Origin: an uncultured Burkholderiales bacterium
Lineage (GTDB): Bacteria; Pseudomonadota; Gammaproteobacteria; Burkholderiales; Eutrophovitaceae
Assembly (NCBI GenBank): GCA_951812315.1
Contig: CATOSA010000025.1
Coordinates: 1 to 64,000, forward strand
Reading direction: 5' to 3'
Length of the DNA stretch: 64,000 bases
The notes beneath the pieces were generated by a model. That model worked only from the letters and a program-made list of their open reading frames with translations. It had not been told where the DNA came from and did no database searches. Position 1 is the stretch's first letter. Each line of letters opens with the position of its first letter. Shown here piece by piece: positions 52,878 through 61,244 of the stretch. The translations under genes and the position numbers were made by a program.

Positions 52878-53612
52878 ATGAAATTGTTAAGAAAGTTTGG
52901 ACGCCGACGTTCCGGTCGGCGTGTTTCCCTGATTTCCAAATGGTGGGGCCATGTCCGTTTTTTGTGGAACACAGGCAACCGTATTCCATTGATAATCGGG
53001 GCAGCAGCAAGTGTATTGCTGGTAATGTTCGCAAGCGTAATGCACGCGAAGACGGTGCGCGATACCAGGCGAGCGGAGCTGAACTGTCTCGCCTTGAACG
53101 TGTACTACGAGTCGCGAGGCGAACCAATTGAAGGCCAGTATGCGGTCGCAGAAGTTACGATGAATCGAGCCGCACACCCGCGCTATCCAAACAGTATTTG
53201 CAAAGCGGTCTACCAGAAAAATTGGGACTATCTACGCAAGCGCTACGTTGGTGCATTTTCCTGGACAGAACTGGACGAGATTCCGGCGCCGCGCGGCATG
53301 GCGTGGGAGCGTGCCGTCAACGTGGCGGAAACAATGTATTCGGGAAATCGGGCTAGCGTGCTCGGCGGTGCATTGCACTACCATGCCCAGCATATTCGGC
53401 CCAGCTGGTCCCGCGGCGAAGAGCCGGTTGCAAAGAGGGGAACTGGACAGCGTCGATGGCCGGCAATTGCGAACGCGAGTAATCACATTTCAACCAGGCG
53501 TGGCGGCACCGTTACACAGCCACAATGGGCGTCCCGGCATCGTATATGTGCTGAAAGGTACTTTGACGGAGCACGTCGAAGGAAAAGGTGTCTTCGATCA
53601 TCAACAAGGTGA
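52878..53612 (+). pseudogene. SleB-type cell wall hydrolase, C-terminus lost at a deletion joint
   Basis: From the ATG at 52878, a membrane anchor (IPLIIGAAASVLLVMFASV) is followed by the Hydrolase_2 domain of spore-cortex and cell-wall amidases/transglycosylases: LNCLALNVYYESRGEPIEGQ (catalytic Glu), VAEVTMNRAAHPRYPNSICK, ALHYHAQHIRPSW. Similarity ends at EEPVAK (about 53430), where the family would continue with its last ~15 residues. The frame then runs on through cupin-coding DNA in the wrong frame. The domain core is nearly complete, so some activity is possible. Earlier in-frame codons (to 52824) are not supported. Confidence 0.7.
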
Positions 53613-53706
53613 CAGTTTTACCGAAGACAAGACCACCGTACATTGGGCAGAGAATCGCACGAATGAGACAACGATTGTGCTAGCCAGCGACATCTACAAA
53701 CCTTGA
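53431..53706 (+). pseudogene. Cupin-domain protein, 5' end missing
   Basis: Beginning at about 53431, another frame carries a cupin: DGRQLRTRVITFQPGVAAPL, HSHNGRPGIVYVLKGTLTEH (the metal-binding His pair), FDHQQGDSFTEDKTTVHWAE and the end IVLASDIYKP. Before this point the frame has no similarity and no start codon or ribosome-binding site. The N-terminal part has been lost at the same joint that truncated the SleB-like gene. It is a remnant of a small metal-binding beta-barrel protein. Confidence 0.68.
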
Positions 53707-53732
53707 TCGCGCAGGCGCGCTAAAGGCACTGA

Positions 53733-54548
53733 TCAGGGCAAACGGTCCAGAAGCTCCCGCGCTTTTTCAGCGGCGCCGGTATCCGCATGATCTACCACCA
53801 GGGTTTCCCATGTGTCACGTGCAGAGTAGGCGTCACCCATTGCCAGATATGCCTTGCCGAGAAGGAATATTGTGTCGGGGACCTTGTCGCTTTCGGGATG
53901 AACGGATATCAGGGTCTCGCCAGTTTCGATGGCGGATCCATAGTATGTCTGTCTAAGTAAGGCTTCGGCCAGCCAGTAACGCGCGTTTGCGGCGATTGCC
54001 TCGCTGCCGTATTGCTCCAGGAAGGCCTCGAATTCGATGATGGCCGATTCATAGTCACCGTCGGTGTATGTCTCCAGAGCCGCTTCGTAGGCGTCATCAG
54101 CGGGATTGGTTTGGACCACCGCCGGGCCAGTTGACGATATGACCTCATGCATCGCTGTCAGCGCTTCTTCGAGTTGCAGGATCCTGTCTTCCAGCTCGGT
54201 GATTCTGTCTTTGTCTTCGCTTGTGTCCTCGGCAGGATTCGATTCAATCAGTTCGATTCGCCTGTCGAAGTCTGCCGCAATTGTCTTGCGGCTGATGTTT
54301 GATTGCTCGACTTCTTCCAGCAGAACTTCAACCACACCGCGCAAAGTTGCGATTTCGGAGCTCAGTACTTCGTTCTGGTTGAGAATCTCCAGCAACTGAA
54401 ACGCGTCTGCCCCGTAATCTGGTGCGTTCGCCTCGTTCGCAACCGATGGACCCGCAAACGAGAACGACAGCACGAAACCGATCGCGACCATCCAACGCAA
54501 TTTGGCACCCTCTTCGCCGGCCTCTCGTTTGACTGCTCTACTGTTCAC
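53733..54548 (-). CDS. cpoB: Tol-Pal system protein CpoB (YbgF)
   Basis: The product is 271 residues with a GTG start at 54548, directly after the full-length pal frame. A signal peptide (MVAIGFVLSFSFAGPSVA) is followed by a coiled coil rich in Glu (EIATLRGVVEVLLEEVEQ, RITELEDRILQLEEAL) and TPR repeats (DDAYEAALETYTDGDYESAI, ANARYWLAEALLRQTYYGSA, TIFLLGKAYLAMGDAYSA). CpoB links outer-membrane constriction with peptidoglycan synthesis in the periplasm. It closes the tolQRAB-pal cluster. Confidence 0.9.
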   Translation of the reverse strand: MNSRAVKREAGEEGAKLRWMVAIGFVLSFSFAGPSVANEANAPDYGADAFQLLEILNQNEVLSSEIATLRGVVEVLLEEVEQSNISRKTIAADFDRRIELIESNPAEDTSEDKDRITELEDRILQLEEALTAMHEVISSTGPAVVQTNPADDAYEAALETYTDGDYESAIIEFEAFLEQYGSEAIAANARYWLAEALLRQTYYGSAIETGETLISVHPESDKVPDTIFLLGKAYLAMGDAYSARDTWETLVVDHADTGAAEKARELLDRLP

Positions 54549-54646
54549 GTTTATTCGTTGTTTGACAGTGCTCTTATTGAGGGAGCGATGCGGACGTCCG
54601 GGTCCTTCAGCATCGGATAGGCAAAGTCAGCGCGCCGGTTGCGCGC

Positions 54647-55354
54647 CTAGGCGTCTTCGTTCTGTCCAAATGCAACCGGCCGTTCGGCACCGAAACTGAC
54701 AGATTCGATTTGTCGCGCCGGTACGCCCAATGCCAACAATGCGCGTACTACTGAATCAGAGCGCCGTTGGCCAAGGGCGATGTTGTATTCCGGGCTGCCG
54801 CGGTCGTCGCAGTTTCCTTCCATGAAGATTTTTACTGTTGGATTGGCAACCAGAAAGCGCGCATGCGCAGCGATTATCGATGCGTACTTGGTGTTGACGC
54901 TGTACTGGTCATATCCATAGTAGATGGATTGCTCGAGGAGTAGCGGGTTCGCTTCGCGCAGTTGTTCCTCGGTCACCATTCCGATCAGGGTGGGATCGTC
55001 ATTGTCTTCCATTCGCTGTTGGCGCAGCTCTTCGATCTGGGCGAGCTCGCTTTGCATCCGGATTTCTTCCTGACGACGTTCCTCTTCGATACGAGCTGCT
55101 TCTCGCCTGCGCTCTATTGTTGCCTGTGCGCGCTCCTCGTTGGTCAGAGCATTGTATTGAGCACGCTCTTCGTCGGTCATGGTGTCGTAACGTGCGCGTG
55201 CTTCATCACTCATGGCTGCGCGCCTGCGTTCTTGCTCAGCAAGGGCGGCAGCTTCTTGCGCGGCGAGTTCTTGTTCGCCTCGAGTGCCCTTGTCGCCCAT
55301 ATTGATACAGGCCGACAAGGTCGCGACCAGGCTCAAAATAAGAAGACGTTTCAT
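54647..55354 (-). CDS. pal: Peptidoglycan-associated lipoprotein Pal, cut short by an in-frame TAG
   Basis: The 235-codon frame has a lipoprotein signal (LLILSLVATLSAC), a long Glu/Arg-rich helix at residues 40-120 that most Pal proteins lack, and an OmpA-like domain (QSIYYGYDQYSVNTKYASII, VKIFMEGNCDDRGSPEYNIA, LGQRRSDSVVRALLALGV, VSFGAERPVAFGQNEDA). It then meets TAG at 54647-54649. In the same frame the sequence goes on with ARNRRADFAYP, the conserved Pal ending, to a TAA at 54551, two bases before the cpoB start. The natural gene therefore ran to 54551 with Trp or Tyr at the TAG. Without readthrough the product lacks NRRAD, which helps bind peptidoglycan. Confidence 0.85.
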   Translation of the reverse strand: MKRLLILSLVATLSACINMGDKGTRGEQELAAQEAAALAEQERRRAAMSDEARARYDTMTDEERAQYNALTNEERAQATIERRREAARIEEERRQEEIRMQSELAQIEELRQQRMEDNDDPTLIGMVTEEQLREANPLLLEQSIYYGYDQYSVNTKYASIIAAHARFLVANPTVKIFMEGNCDDRGSPEYNIALGQRRSDSVVRALLALGVPARQIESVSFGAERPVAFGQNEDA

Positions 55355-56679
55355 TTCGGTATCTCCACTCGGTTCGAGTCATATGGGCCCCAGGATGGCC
55401 CCCGTATGTCGTGTGCGTATGTTGCGATTCCCCACTTGGTACTGCCGTCGGTCGAAACCGCAGCCAGTGCGCCTCGGCCTTTGATTTCCGTGGAATACAA
55501 GACGGCTTTTCCGTTTGGAGCAAAGACGGGCGAGCGGTCATCTCGCCCTGATGTCAGGTATGTCACCTGGCCGCTGCTCATATCCTGCATTGCAATGCTG
55601 AAACGACCGGACTCCAAACGAACATAGGCGAAAGTATCGCCATTTGCAGAGTATTTCGGTGAAGTGTTGTAGCGGCCGTCGTATGTCATCCGTTTGGCGC
55701 GGCTCGAACCATCGACCGGAATGCGGTAGATCTGCGGCGTCCCGCCGCGGTCCGACGTAAAGAGAATGTGGCGCCCTTGTGGCGAGAAATTTGGTTCGGT
55801 ATCGCGCGACCGGCTGTCGCTGAGGCGTATCGGATTTCCGCGGCCGGAATTGTTTGTCCCGTTGGCATCGATCAAGTAGATCTGGGAGCCGCCGTCCTTT
55901 GACAGCGTAACGGCCAGATATTTGCCATCGGGGGACCAGGCCGGCGCGGAGTTGGTCCCGCGGAAATTCGCAACTACTGTGCGCTTCCCGGTAGAAATGT
56001 TGTGCACATAGATTCTCGGCCGCTGGCGCTCGAATGATACGTATGCGAGGCGTGTCCCGTCCGGCGACCATTGCGGCGACATGATGGGCGCGTTGGTTTC
56101 GTACAGCACCCGGCGGTTGTAGCCGTCTGAGTCGGCGATCACGATTTCTGAGCTGTGTCCGTCGCGAGCTATATAACAAATCTTGGTGGCGAAGGCACCG
56201 GGATAGCCGGTGAGTCGTTCATGGACCTCATCGGCAATGCGGTGAGCCAGGTGTCGTGCCCCGAAGTCGGATTCGACGATCGTTTCTTCGAGAATTCTTG
56301 TTCTCCTGGCGATGTCCACGAGCGCAAAACGTGCCTTGATCGAGCTGCCTGTTTTTGACACTTTGCCGATGACTACCATATCGGTGCCTGCAGCGGAGAA
56401 ATAGGCATGATCGACTTTGTCGTCGACACCGGCGCCCAGTCCCGGTGCTTCAAGCACCCGCAGTGCGCTGCTGCGCATCAAGTCGGCTGCGATTACCTGG
56501 CCGATGCGGTGTTCATCCTGCGCTTCTTCGTCGCCATGAAAAGAGAGCACGGCAATCGGAATTCGGCTTCCTTCTCCACCGACGACCTCGACAGTTACCT
56601 GGGCAATAGCAGGTTTCGACAGGAGTGCGATGAGTAGGGCGGATAACGTAGTCAGGATGCGGATTGAGCGTGTCATCAA
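55351..56679 (-). CDS. tolB: Tol-Pal system beta-propeller protein TolB
   Basis: This 442-residue periplasmic protein has a Sec signal (LTTLSALLIALLSKPAIA), the TolB N-terminal domain (IPIAVLSFHGDEEAQDEHRI, DMVVIGKVSKTGSSIKARFA) and a six-bladed propeller with repeats such as PIMSPQWSPDGTRLAYVSFE, APAWSPDGKYLAVTLSKDGG and PNFSPQGRHILFTSDRGG. It binds Pal and TolA during cell division. The stop overlaps the pal start by 4 bp. The gene looks intact. Confidence 0.95.
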   Translation of the reverse strand: MMTRSIRILTTLSALLIALLSKPAIAQVTVEVVGGEGSRIPIAVLSFHGDEEAQDEHRIGQVIAADLMRSSALRVLEAPGLGAGVDDKVDHAYFSAAGTDMVVIGKVSKTGSSIKARFALVDIARRTRILEETIVESDFGARHLAHRIADEVHERLTGYPGAFATKICYIARDGHSSEIVIADSDGYNRRVLYETNAPIMSPQWSPDGTRLAYVSFERQRPRIYVHNISTGKRTVVANFRGTNSAPAWSPDGKYLAVTLSKDGGSQIYLIDANGTNNSGRGNPIRLSDSRSRDTEPNFSPQGRHILFTSDRGGTPQIYRIPVDGSSRAKRMTYDGRYNTSPKYSANGDTFAYVRLESGRFSIAMQDMSSGQVTYLTSGRDDRSPVFAPNGKAVLYSTEIKGRGALAAVSTDGSTKWGIATYAHDIRGPSWGPYDSNRVEIPK

Positions 56680-56681
56680 AA

Positions 56682-58121
56682 TTACTCTTTCGGACGAAAG
56701 CTTAGGAAGAAATTCTTGAAAATCGCATGGAACAATTCGGGATCCTCTGGAACTGGAAGTGGTTGTGCAGCCATGATTGCCCGTTCAACCGCTGCGTCGT
56801 ATGTCTGGACCCCACTTGATGGCAATAACTGGACCTGCACAACCTCTCCGCCAGGCAATAGCGAGACTTCATAGATCGCTTGCGGATTGCCCTGCAAATC
56901 GGGAGGGAGGATGACGCGCTGCCGGATTTTTGCGCTAATACGCGCGCGGTAGTCATCTGCCAGCGCTCCTGCGGCCGCGTCTTGCGCTTGTTGCGCCTCG
57001 AGTTCGGCGAGGCGTTGTTGCGAGGCAGCGCTGATCTCCTGAAGTTCGCGTGCAAGCGTGCGTTCGCGCTCGAGTTGCTGGCTGAGCCGTGAGTCTTCTT
57101 CGCGCAGTTGTTCGGCCAGAGCCAATGCTCGCTCGCGTCTAAGCGCCGCCACGTCGACTTCCGGTTTCGGACCAGCCTGTTGTTCAATCTGTTTTGGCGT
57201 GATCTCCGGAAGAGGTTCAGCCGATTGGGCATTGACACTGGCCAGTGGCACATTTTCGATGGGTTTTCGTACCGGAGTGGCAGGGTCGGCGATCGGTGGC
57301 GCATTCTCCGGCGCAACCGGCTGCGCGGTGTTGACAATTTGCGCCGGTGTGTAGGTTGGAGCGGGCTCGACGGAGGCAGTGTTGGCGCTGTCTGGCGCAG
57401 GTTTGTCCAGGCGTTCGCGCATCGGCGCCGCCAGGTCATCCCGCGATGGTTCGGTCTCCTGCGCAACGGGTTGTGCGGTGTTGACAAGTTGTGACGGCGT
57501 GTACGTTGGAGGCGGTTCGACGGAAGCGGCGCTGGCGCTGTCAGGTACGGGTTTGTCCAGACGTTCACGTATCGGCGCAGACAAGTCTGCCCGCGATGGC
57601 GCAATTTCTGGTTCGACCGGCCGGGAAACATCGACGTTCGGAGCCGGCGTGTAGGTTGGCGCTGGTTTGACCGATGCGACATTGATGCTGTCGGGCACCG
57701 GCTTGTCGACATCCTGGCGTCGCGGCGCCGCAAGATCCGCACGCAGCGGCGCGATCGCTTGCGTTGGTGCCACGTTGACTGCGGGCGACCTTGGTTGCGG
57801 CATCGCAGGTGAAATTGCCGCAGGCGTGGTTTGAGTGATGGGTTGACTGGGCTGCGCTGCGACAGGTTTGAATTCTGGTTTGGCAGGTGTAACCGGCGTT
57901 CGGTGTTTTTTTGGACGCGACGTTTTGACTGGAGTCACCGGCACGGTCTTCCACAATTTGACCGATGTCTGTGGCTGGATGTTTTGCTGCCAACTCATAT
58001 TCAGAATCAGCAAAGCTGCAAATGTCACGTGCACGACTGCGGTGAGCACACCGGCTGCGACCGGCTGCTGCTCCGGACTGGGAGCGTACATCTGTCGAGG
58101 GTTCAAAGGCAGTGCGGCCAT
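56682..58121 (-). CDS. tolA: TolA-like protein with Pro-rich 50-residue repeats and TonB-type C-terminus
   Basis: The product is 479 residues: one membrane span near residues 21-43 (VAAGVLTAVVHVTFAALLIL), a Lys/Pro region, four Pro-rich repeats of exactly 50 residues (123-322), a charged helix at 325-385 (ALRRERALALAEQLREED) and a TonB/TolA C-terminal domain (IRQRVILPPDLQGNPQAIYE, VVQVQLLPSSGVQTYDAAVE, AIMAAQPLPVPEDPELF). Position between tolR and tolB identifies it as TolA. Most TolA proteins have a long Ala/Lys helix instead of Pro repeats, so the span across the periplasm is built differently here. It starts 32 bp after tolR. Confidence 0.88.
   Translation of the reverse strand: MAALPLNPRQMYAPSPEQQPVAAGVLTAVVHVTFAALLILNMSWQQNIQPQTSVKLWKTVPVTPVKTSRPKKHRTPVTPAKPEFKPVAAQPSQPITQTTPAAISPAMPQPRSPAVNVAPTQAIAPLRADLAAPRRQDVDKPVPDSINVASVKPAPTYTPAPNVDVSRPVEPEIAPSRADLSAPIRERLDKPVPDSASAASVEPPPTYTPSQLVNTAQPVAQETEPSRDDLAAPMRERLDKPAPDSANTASVEPAPTYTPAQIVNTAQPVAPENAPPIADPATPVRKPIENVPLASVNAQSAEPLPEITPKQIEQQAGPKPEVDVAALRRERALALAEQLREEDSRLSQQLERERTLARELQEISAASQQRLAELEAQQAQDAAAGALADDYRARISAKIRQRVILPPDLQGNPQAIYEVSLLPGGEVVQVQLLPSSGVQTYDAAVERAIMAAQPLPVPEDPELFHAIFKNFFLSFRPKE
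57159..57755 (-). repeat. Four 150-bp coding repeats within tolA
   Basis: Residues 123-172, 173-222, 223-272 and 273-322 align without gaps. Each has the frame ADL-AP-R, DKP-PDS, ASV-P-PTYTP and QPV-PE. Units 2 and 3 are the most alike at the DNA level, unit 4 the most diverged. Such in-frame repeats can expand or shrink. Confidence 0.85.
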
Positions 58122-58153
58122 CGTGGTTGATCGCTTACCGGATCACCTCGGGG

Positions 58154-58570
58154 TCAGGACTTGGGCAATGCGAGCAAGCCGACATTTGCAACCTTGTTGC
58201 GAACCAGCAAATCCATGGTTTGCAGGACGAGGTCGTACTTGATTTCCTTGTCGGCGCTAATAATTACCGCCTGATCAGGCTTGTCTGATTGTTTGGCGTG
58301 CAGCACTTCGGCGAGTTCTTCCCGGCTGACCGGGCGCGCATGTCCGGAAATATCGTGGTCAATTATTGATATTGAGCCGTTGGCGGCAATCTGCACTTCA
58401 ACCGGTTCGGCCGGTGGATTATTTACGTTGCCCACCGATGGAAGATTTATCACGCCAGGCGTAATCATTGGCGCGGTTACCATAAATATCACCAGTAACA
58501 CCAGCATGACGTCTATATATGGGACGACGTTGATCTGGCTGACCAGGCGCGGACGGCGGCGAATGGCCAT
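58154..58570 (-). CDS. tolR: TolR, ExbD-family protein
   Basis: The product has 138 residues: a short cytoplasmic start (RRRPRLVSQINVVPYIDVML) leading into the single span VLLVIFMVTAPMI with the conserved proton-path Asp in YIDVML. A periplasmic domain follows (GVINLPSVGN, QIAANGSISIIDHDISGH, AVIISADKEIKYDLVLQTMD). TolR works with TolQ as the proton-driven motor that energises TolA. It begins right after the tolQ stop. Confidence 0.94.
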   Translation of the reverse strand: MAIRRRPRLVSQINVVPYIDVMLVLLVIFMVTAPMITPGVINLPSVGNVNNPPAEPVEVQIAANGSISIIDHDISGHARPVSREELAEVLHAKQSDKPDQAVIISADKEIKYDLVLQTMDLLVRNKVANVGLLALPKS

Positions 58571-59266
58571 TTAGGTTTCCTCACCGACCGTGGCTTCGTC
58601 CTGCAACTCGTTGGACAGTTCTTCCATGAAACTCTCGAAGCGAGTCGACAGACCTTCGAGGTTGCGAACGAAATGGTTGAATCCGATGACCGCAGGTATC
58701 GCGGCGAACAGACCCATTGCGGTCGCGACGAGTGCTTCCGCAATACCTGGCGCCACGCTCGCCAGTGTTGCCTGACCAACATTGGCAAGGCCACGGAAGG
58801 AATTCATGATGCCCCAAACCGTGCCGAAAAGGCCGATATACGGACTGACCGAGCCCACCGTAGCAAGAAACGACAAGTTGCTTTCGAGGCTGTCCATCTC
58901 GCGTTGATAGGTCGCACGCATCGCGCGCTGCGCGCCTTTTATCAGGGATGCACTCGGTGGCTTGGTGCGTTTCCTGCGGAGCTTGTTGAACTCACGAAAT
59001 CCCGCAACAAATATTCGGCCGAGGCTGGCGCTGGGATCGTGCGCTTTTCGCGTTTTATCCTAAAGCGAATCCAGATCGGTAGTGGCGACAAAACCCGCTT
59101 CGAATGCCTCGGTATTCTCGCGCGCATCACGGAACGCATATGCCTTGCGGAAAATGTACCACCATGACACTACTGACAATCCCAGAAGAATTGCCATGAC
59201 CAACTGGACCAGAAAGCTGGCGTCGGCCAGCAATGCAAGGATACTAAGATCGTGCTTGACTTCCAT
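58571..59266 (-). pseudogene. tolQ: TolQ (ExbB/MotA-type) interrupted by one in-frame TAG
   Basis: From the ATG at 59266 (MEVKHDLSILALLADASFLV) the frame gives the first TolQ span and WWYIFRKAYAFRDA, then meets TAG at 59060-59062. It continues in the same frame with RIFVAGFREFNKLRR and QREMDSLESNLSFLATVGSV. The second and third spans follow (PYIGLFGTVWGIMNSF, LVATAMGLFAAIPAVIGFNH), to a TAA at 58571. The full length of 231 codons is exactly that of TolQ. By alignment with E. coli TolQ the TAG sits where Tyr is usual (LSRLY). With no readthrough, the Tol motor would lack its main subunit. An internal ATG at 58921 could give only a fragment. Confidence 0.85.
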
Positions 59267-59305
59267 TCGGAGAACTGCCCCTTTCCACGCTTGCAATTCC
59301 GTCAT

Positions 59306-59793
59306 TGCATGTGCAGCGCGTGCGGGCCGGGAGAAACCTTTGTTGCCGTATTAAGGCGGGCGTTTCTCCGCAGTAGTGTTGCAGCGCCTTGCGTGCCAAT
59401 TGATGTCGATGTTCTTCATCTGTAAGAGCAAACTCCGTGCTAGTCACCTCCGGACGCCCGGTCATGGAAACCGGTTTGACGATCGATTTGTGGTTGCTCA
59501 CGCGATCGCGCCGCGCGGCCTTTGAATGCTGACTGCGTACCGGTTTTCCAGAACTTCGGCCTGAAAAGCGGCAGTGTTTTCTTGAAAAATCAGATGGTTA
59601 TTGTGAAATAGGGTGAGCCTGCCGTAGCCCCACGACAGTTGCGATATCGATTCTGACAGGTGACACGATGTGTTTTTCCATACTGTTTTTACCGGACAGC
59701 ACATGGTCACTGGTCTTTTCGGGGGTTGCCGAACGAGGCCAGATTCGGGGCGATTGCGACGCGGTACGTCAACAGGGCCCCCCTGGTCAGCTG
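59306..59793. other. Region between tolQ and the second IS110, no recognised gene
   Basis: Many Gammaproteobacteria have the thioesterase gene ybgC here. I find no such similarity in any frame. Two short minus-strand frames (about 59244-59501 and 59498-59710) are open but match nothing I know and have no good ribosome-binding sites. The tolQ promoter is probably here. The region may be the remains of a deleted gene. Confidence 0.4.
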
Positions 59794-59809
59794 CTAGTTC
59801 CTATGGTTT

Positions 59810-60757
59810 TTAGCAAGGTTTTTTTCCGACCATATCAGGCTTGAACGGTTGTCCTGAAGTCCAGATGGCAAAGGCGATGCGCAGTAGCTTTCTGGCCAGG
59901 ATCACAATGGCCTCGGTGGTTGCCAAGCCCCTGGCTAGTAGTGCGCGATAAATTGGTTTGAACAATTTTGTCTTTGCCGCTGCCTGCCCAGCCAGGTAGA
60001 TCAGCCGCCGATCCTCCGCATTGCCCTGTTTGGTCAGGCGCCGCTTGCCCTGATGAGTACCAGAATCCTTCGGGCGCGGGTCCAATCCGTAGGCGGCCAC
60101 CACCGCATCGCTATTGGCAAAGGGCGTGTGATCGAAGCGATGGGTCAACGCCGCGCTGTTGATAAAGCCAATGCCGCGAATGCGCTGCAGTTGCTTGCGT
60201 TTGTTCTCCAGTTCATCGTTGTGTGCAATGACGCGTTTGAGCTCGTTGTTGAGCTCGGCGAGCAGCGTGTTCAGGCTCTTCAAGGCGCCTTGATGCGCGC
60301 GCTTTAAGGCGCGGTTGGACCGCGTGCCCGTAGCCCGGATGCTCTGGCGCAGCGCCGTAGTATGACGCACGACGCTCGCGCGTTGGCTGATCAAATCACG
60401 CAGCGTGCGCTGCAAGGCGCTGGGTACGACATAACGGGCAATCACGCCCGCGTCCATTGGATCGGTCTTGCCGCGCTGGCCCACGCCCCTGGCGTAAGAC
60501 GCTACATGCTTGGGGTTAAGGACGTACACGACGTGTCCATGTCCTGCAGCCAGATCAGCCAGCTGCTGATGTAACCGGCCCGTGGCCTCCATGCCGATAA
60601 CACAGCCTGCGGGAAGTTGTTTGAGCCAGACCACAATGGCCTCGCGCTTATTGGCAATACGCTGGCAAGGTCGCTGCGAGCGCGCCCAGGCAATAACGAT
60701 TTCGCACTGGCTAATGTCCGCGCCGATGACTTCGATGCTCTTGTGTGAATCAGACAT
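59810..60757 (-). CDS. IS110-family transposase, copy 2, altered C-terminus
   Basis: The residues equal copy 1 from the ATG at 60757 to MVGKK. The one-base loss in the T run then changes the end to Pro-Cys and a stop, in place of TLLKTIRN. The catalytic DEDD residues and the Tnp_20 domain are unchanged. Whether the lost eight C-terminal residues matter is unknown. Confidence 0.88.
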   Translation of the reverse strand: MSDSHKSIEVIGADISQCEIVIAWARSQRPCQRIANKREAIVVWLKQLPAGCVIGMEATGRLHQQLADLAAGHGHVVYVLNPKHVASYARGVGQRGKTDPMDAGVIARYVVPSALQRTLRDLISQRASVVRHTTALRQSIRATGTRSNRALKRAHQGALKSLNTLLAELNNELKRVIAHNDELENKRKQLQRIRGIGFINSAALTHRFDHTPFANSDAVVAAYGLDPRPKDSGTHQGKRRLTKQGNAEDRRLIYLAGQAAAKTKLFKPIYRALLARGLATTEAIVILARKLLRIAFAIWTSGQPFKPDMVGKKPC

Positions 60758-61047
60758 GTAAGCTCCACTTCCACGGCCAATGGCAACAACGGCTGCATAC
60801 ATGGACAACGCCGTGCTCAAGCCGCCCGTATCGCCGTACACTTAAACGTGCCGAGGGGGGCTGTCTTTGCCGCGTTAGCTTGTTTCTATCGGCGGTCAGG
60901 TGCGTAAACACTTGCCGCTGCTTCCCAAATCGACGCTCAGAAAGACAGAGTGGGGACATGGCTAGTTCGGTCTGTCCGGTTACGGCAGATAGCCTGCATC
61001 GTCCCTCCACCCCGGCACCCTCAGGTGCAGGACGTACCATACAAACC
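60758..61047 (-). ncRNA. Candidate IS110 bridge RNA region, copy 2
   Basis: The sequence is the same as the noncoding 5' region of copy 1, in the same place relative to the transposase. Perfect conservation of a noncoding stretch of about 290 bp between copies fits either recent copying or functional constraint. Two copies alone cannot separate these. Confidence 0.45.
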
Positions 61048-61225
61048 TGCATACCTCACGAAGACGGTCGTGTAAGCCGCATAATGGCGTAACGAATCAA
61101 CTTGATACAGAAACTATTGGGCATTTTGTTGCGGGGCCAGATTGTACCTGTTCGCTTTCAGGAAAAATCTGCCGTCACAGCTTGGACGATCGATCTTGAG
61201 CAATAGTCCGGCTATTCTTCCGCGC
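61048..61225. repeat. Remnant of the inverted-repeat element beside IS110 copy 2
   Basis: From TGCATACCTCACGAAGACGG the sequence follows the reverse complement of the 7221-7472 element. Shared blocks are AATCAACTTGATA, TTCGCTTTCAGGAAA, TGCCGTCACAGCTTG, ACGATCG and TTGAGCAATAGTCCGGCTAT. The match fades near 61225, about 20 bp before the stop of the deacylase gene, and the far inverted repeat is missing. Confidence 0.7.
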
Positions 61226-61244
61226 CTGATCGCTGGTGACCGGT

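Larger units (their letters stand above)
59794..61063 (-). mobile_element. IS110-family insertion sequence, copy 2
   Basis: This copy is nearly identical to copy 1 over its whole length. Only two single-base losses were noticed, both near the left end: CTATGG for CTAATGG and a run of seven T instead of eight at 59819-59825. The right end again merges into CCTGCATACCTCACGAAG. The sequence beyond it is the opposite half of the inverted-repeat element compared with copy 1. This indicates two separate insertions beside the same kind of end sequence. Confidence 0.85.

Noticed and set aside
54551-59266. Reassignment of TAG to an amino acid in this genome
   Set aside because: Several intact genes end in TAG at the expected place (for example the MBL gene at 12132, the PrpD-like gene at 14220, the AddA-like gene at 39644 and the crotonase at 52720), so TAG works as a stop.
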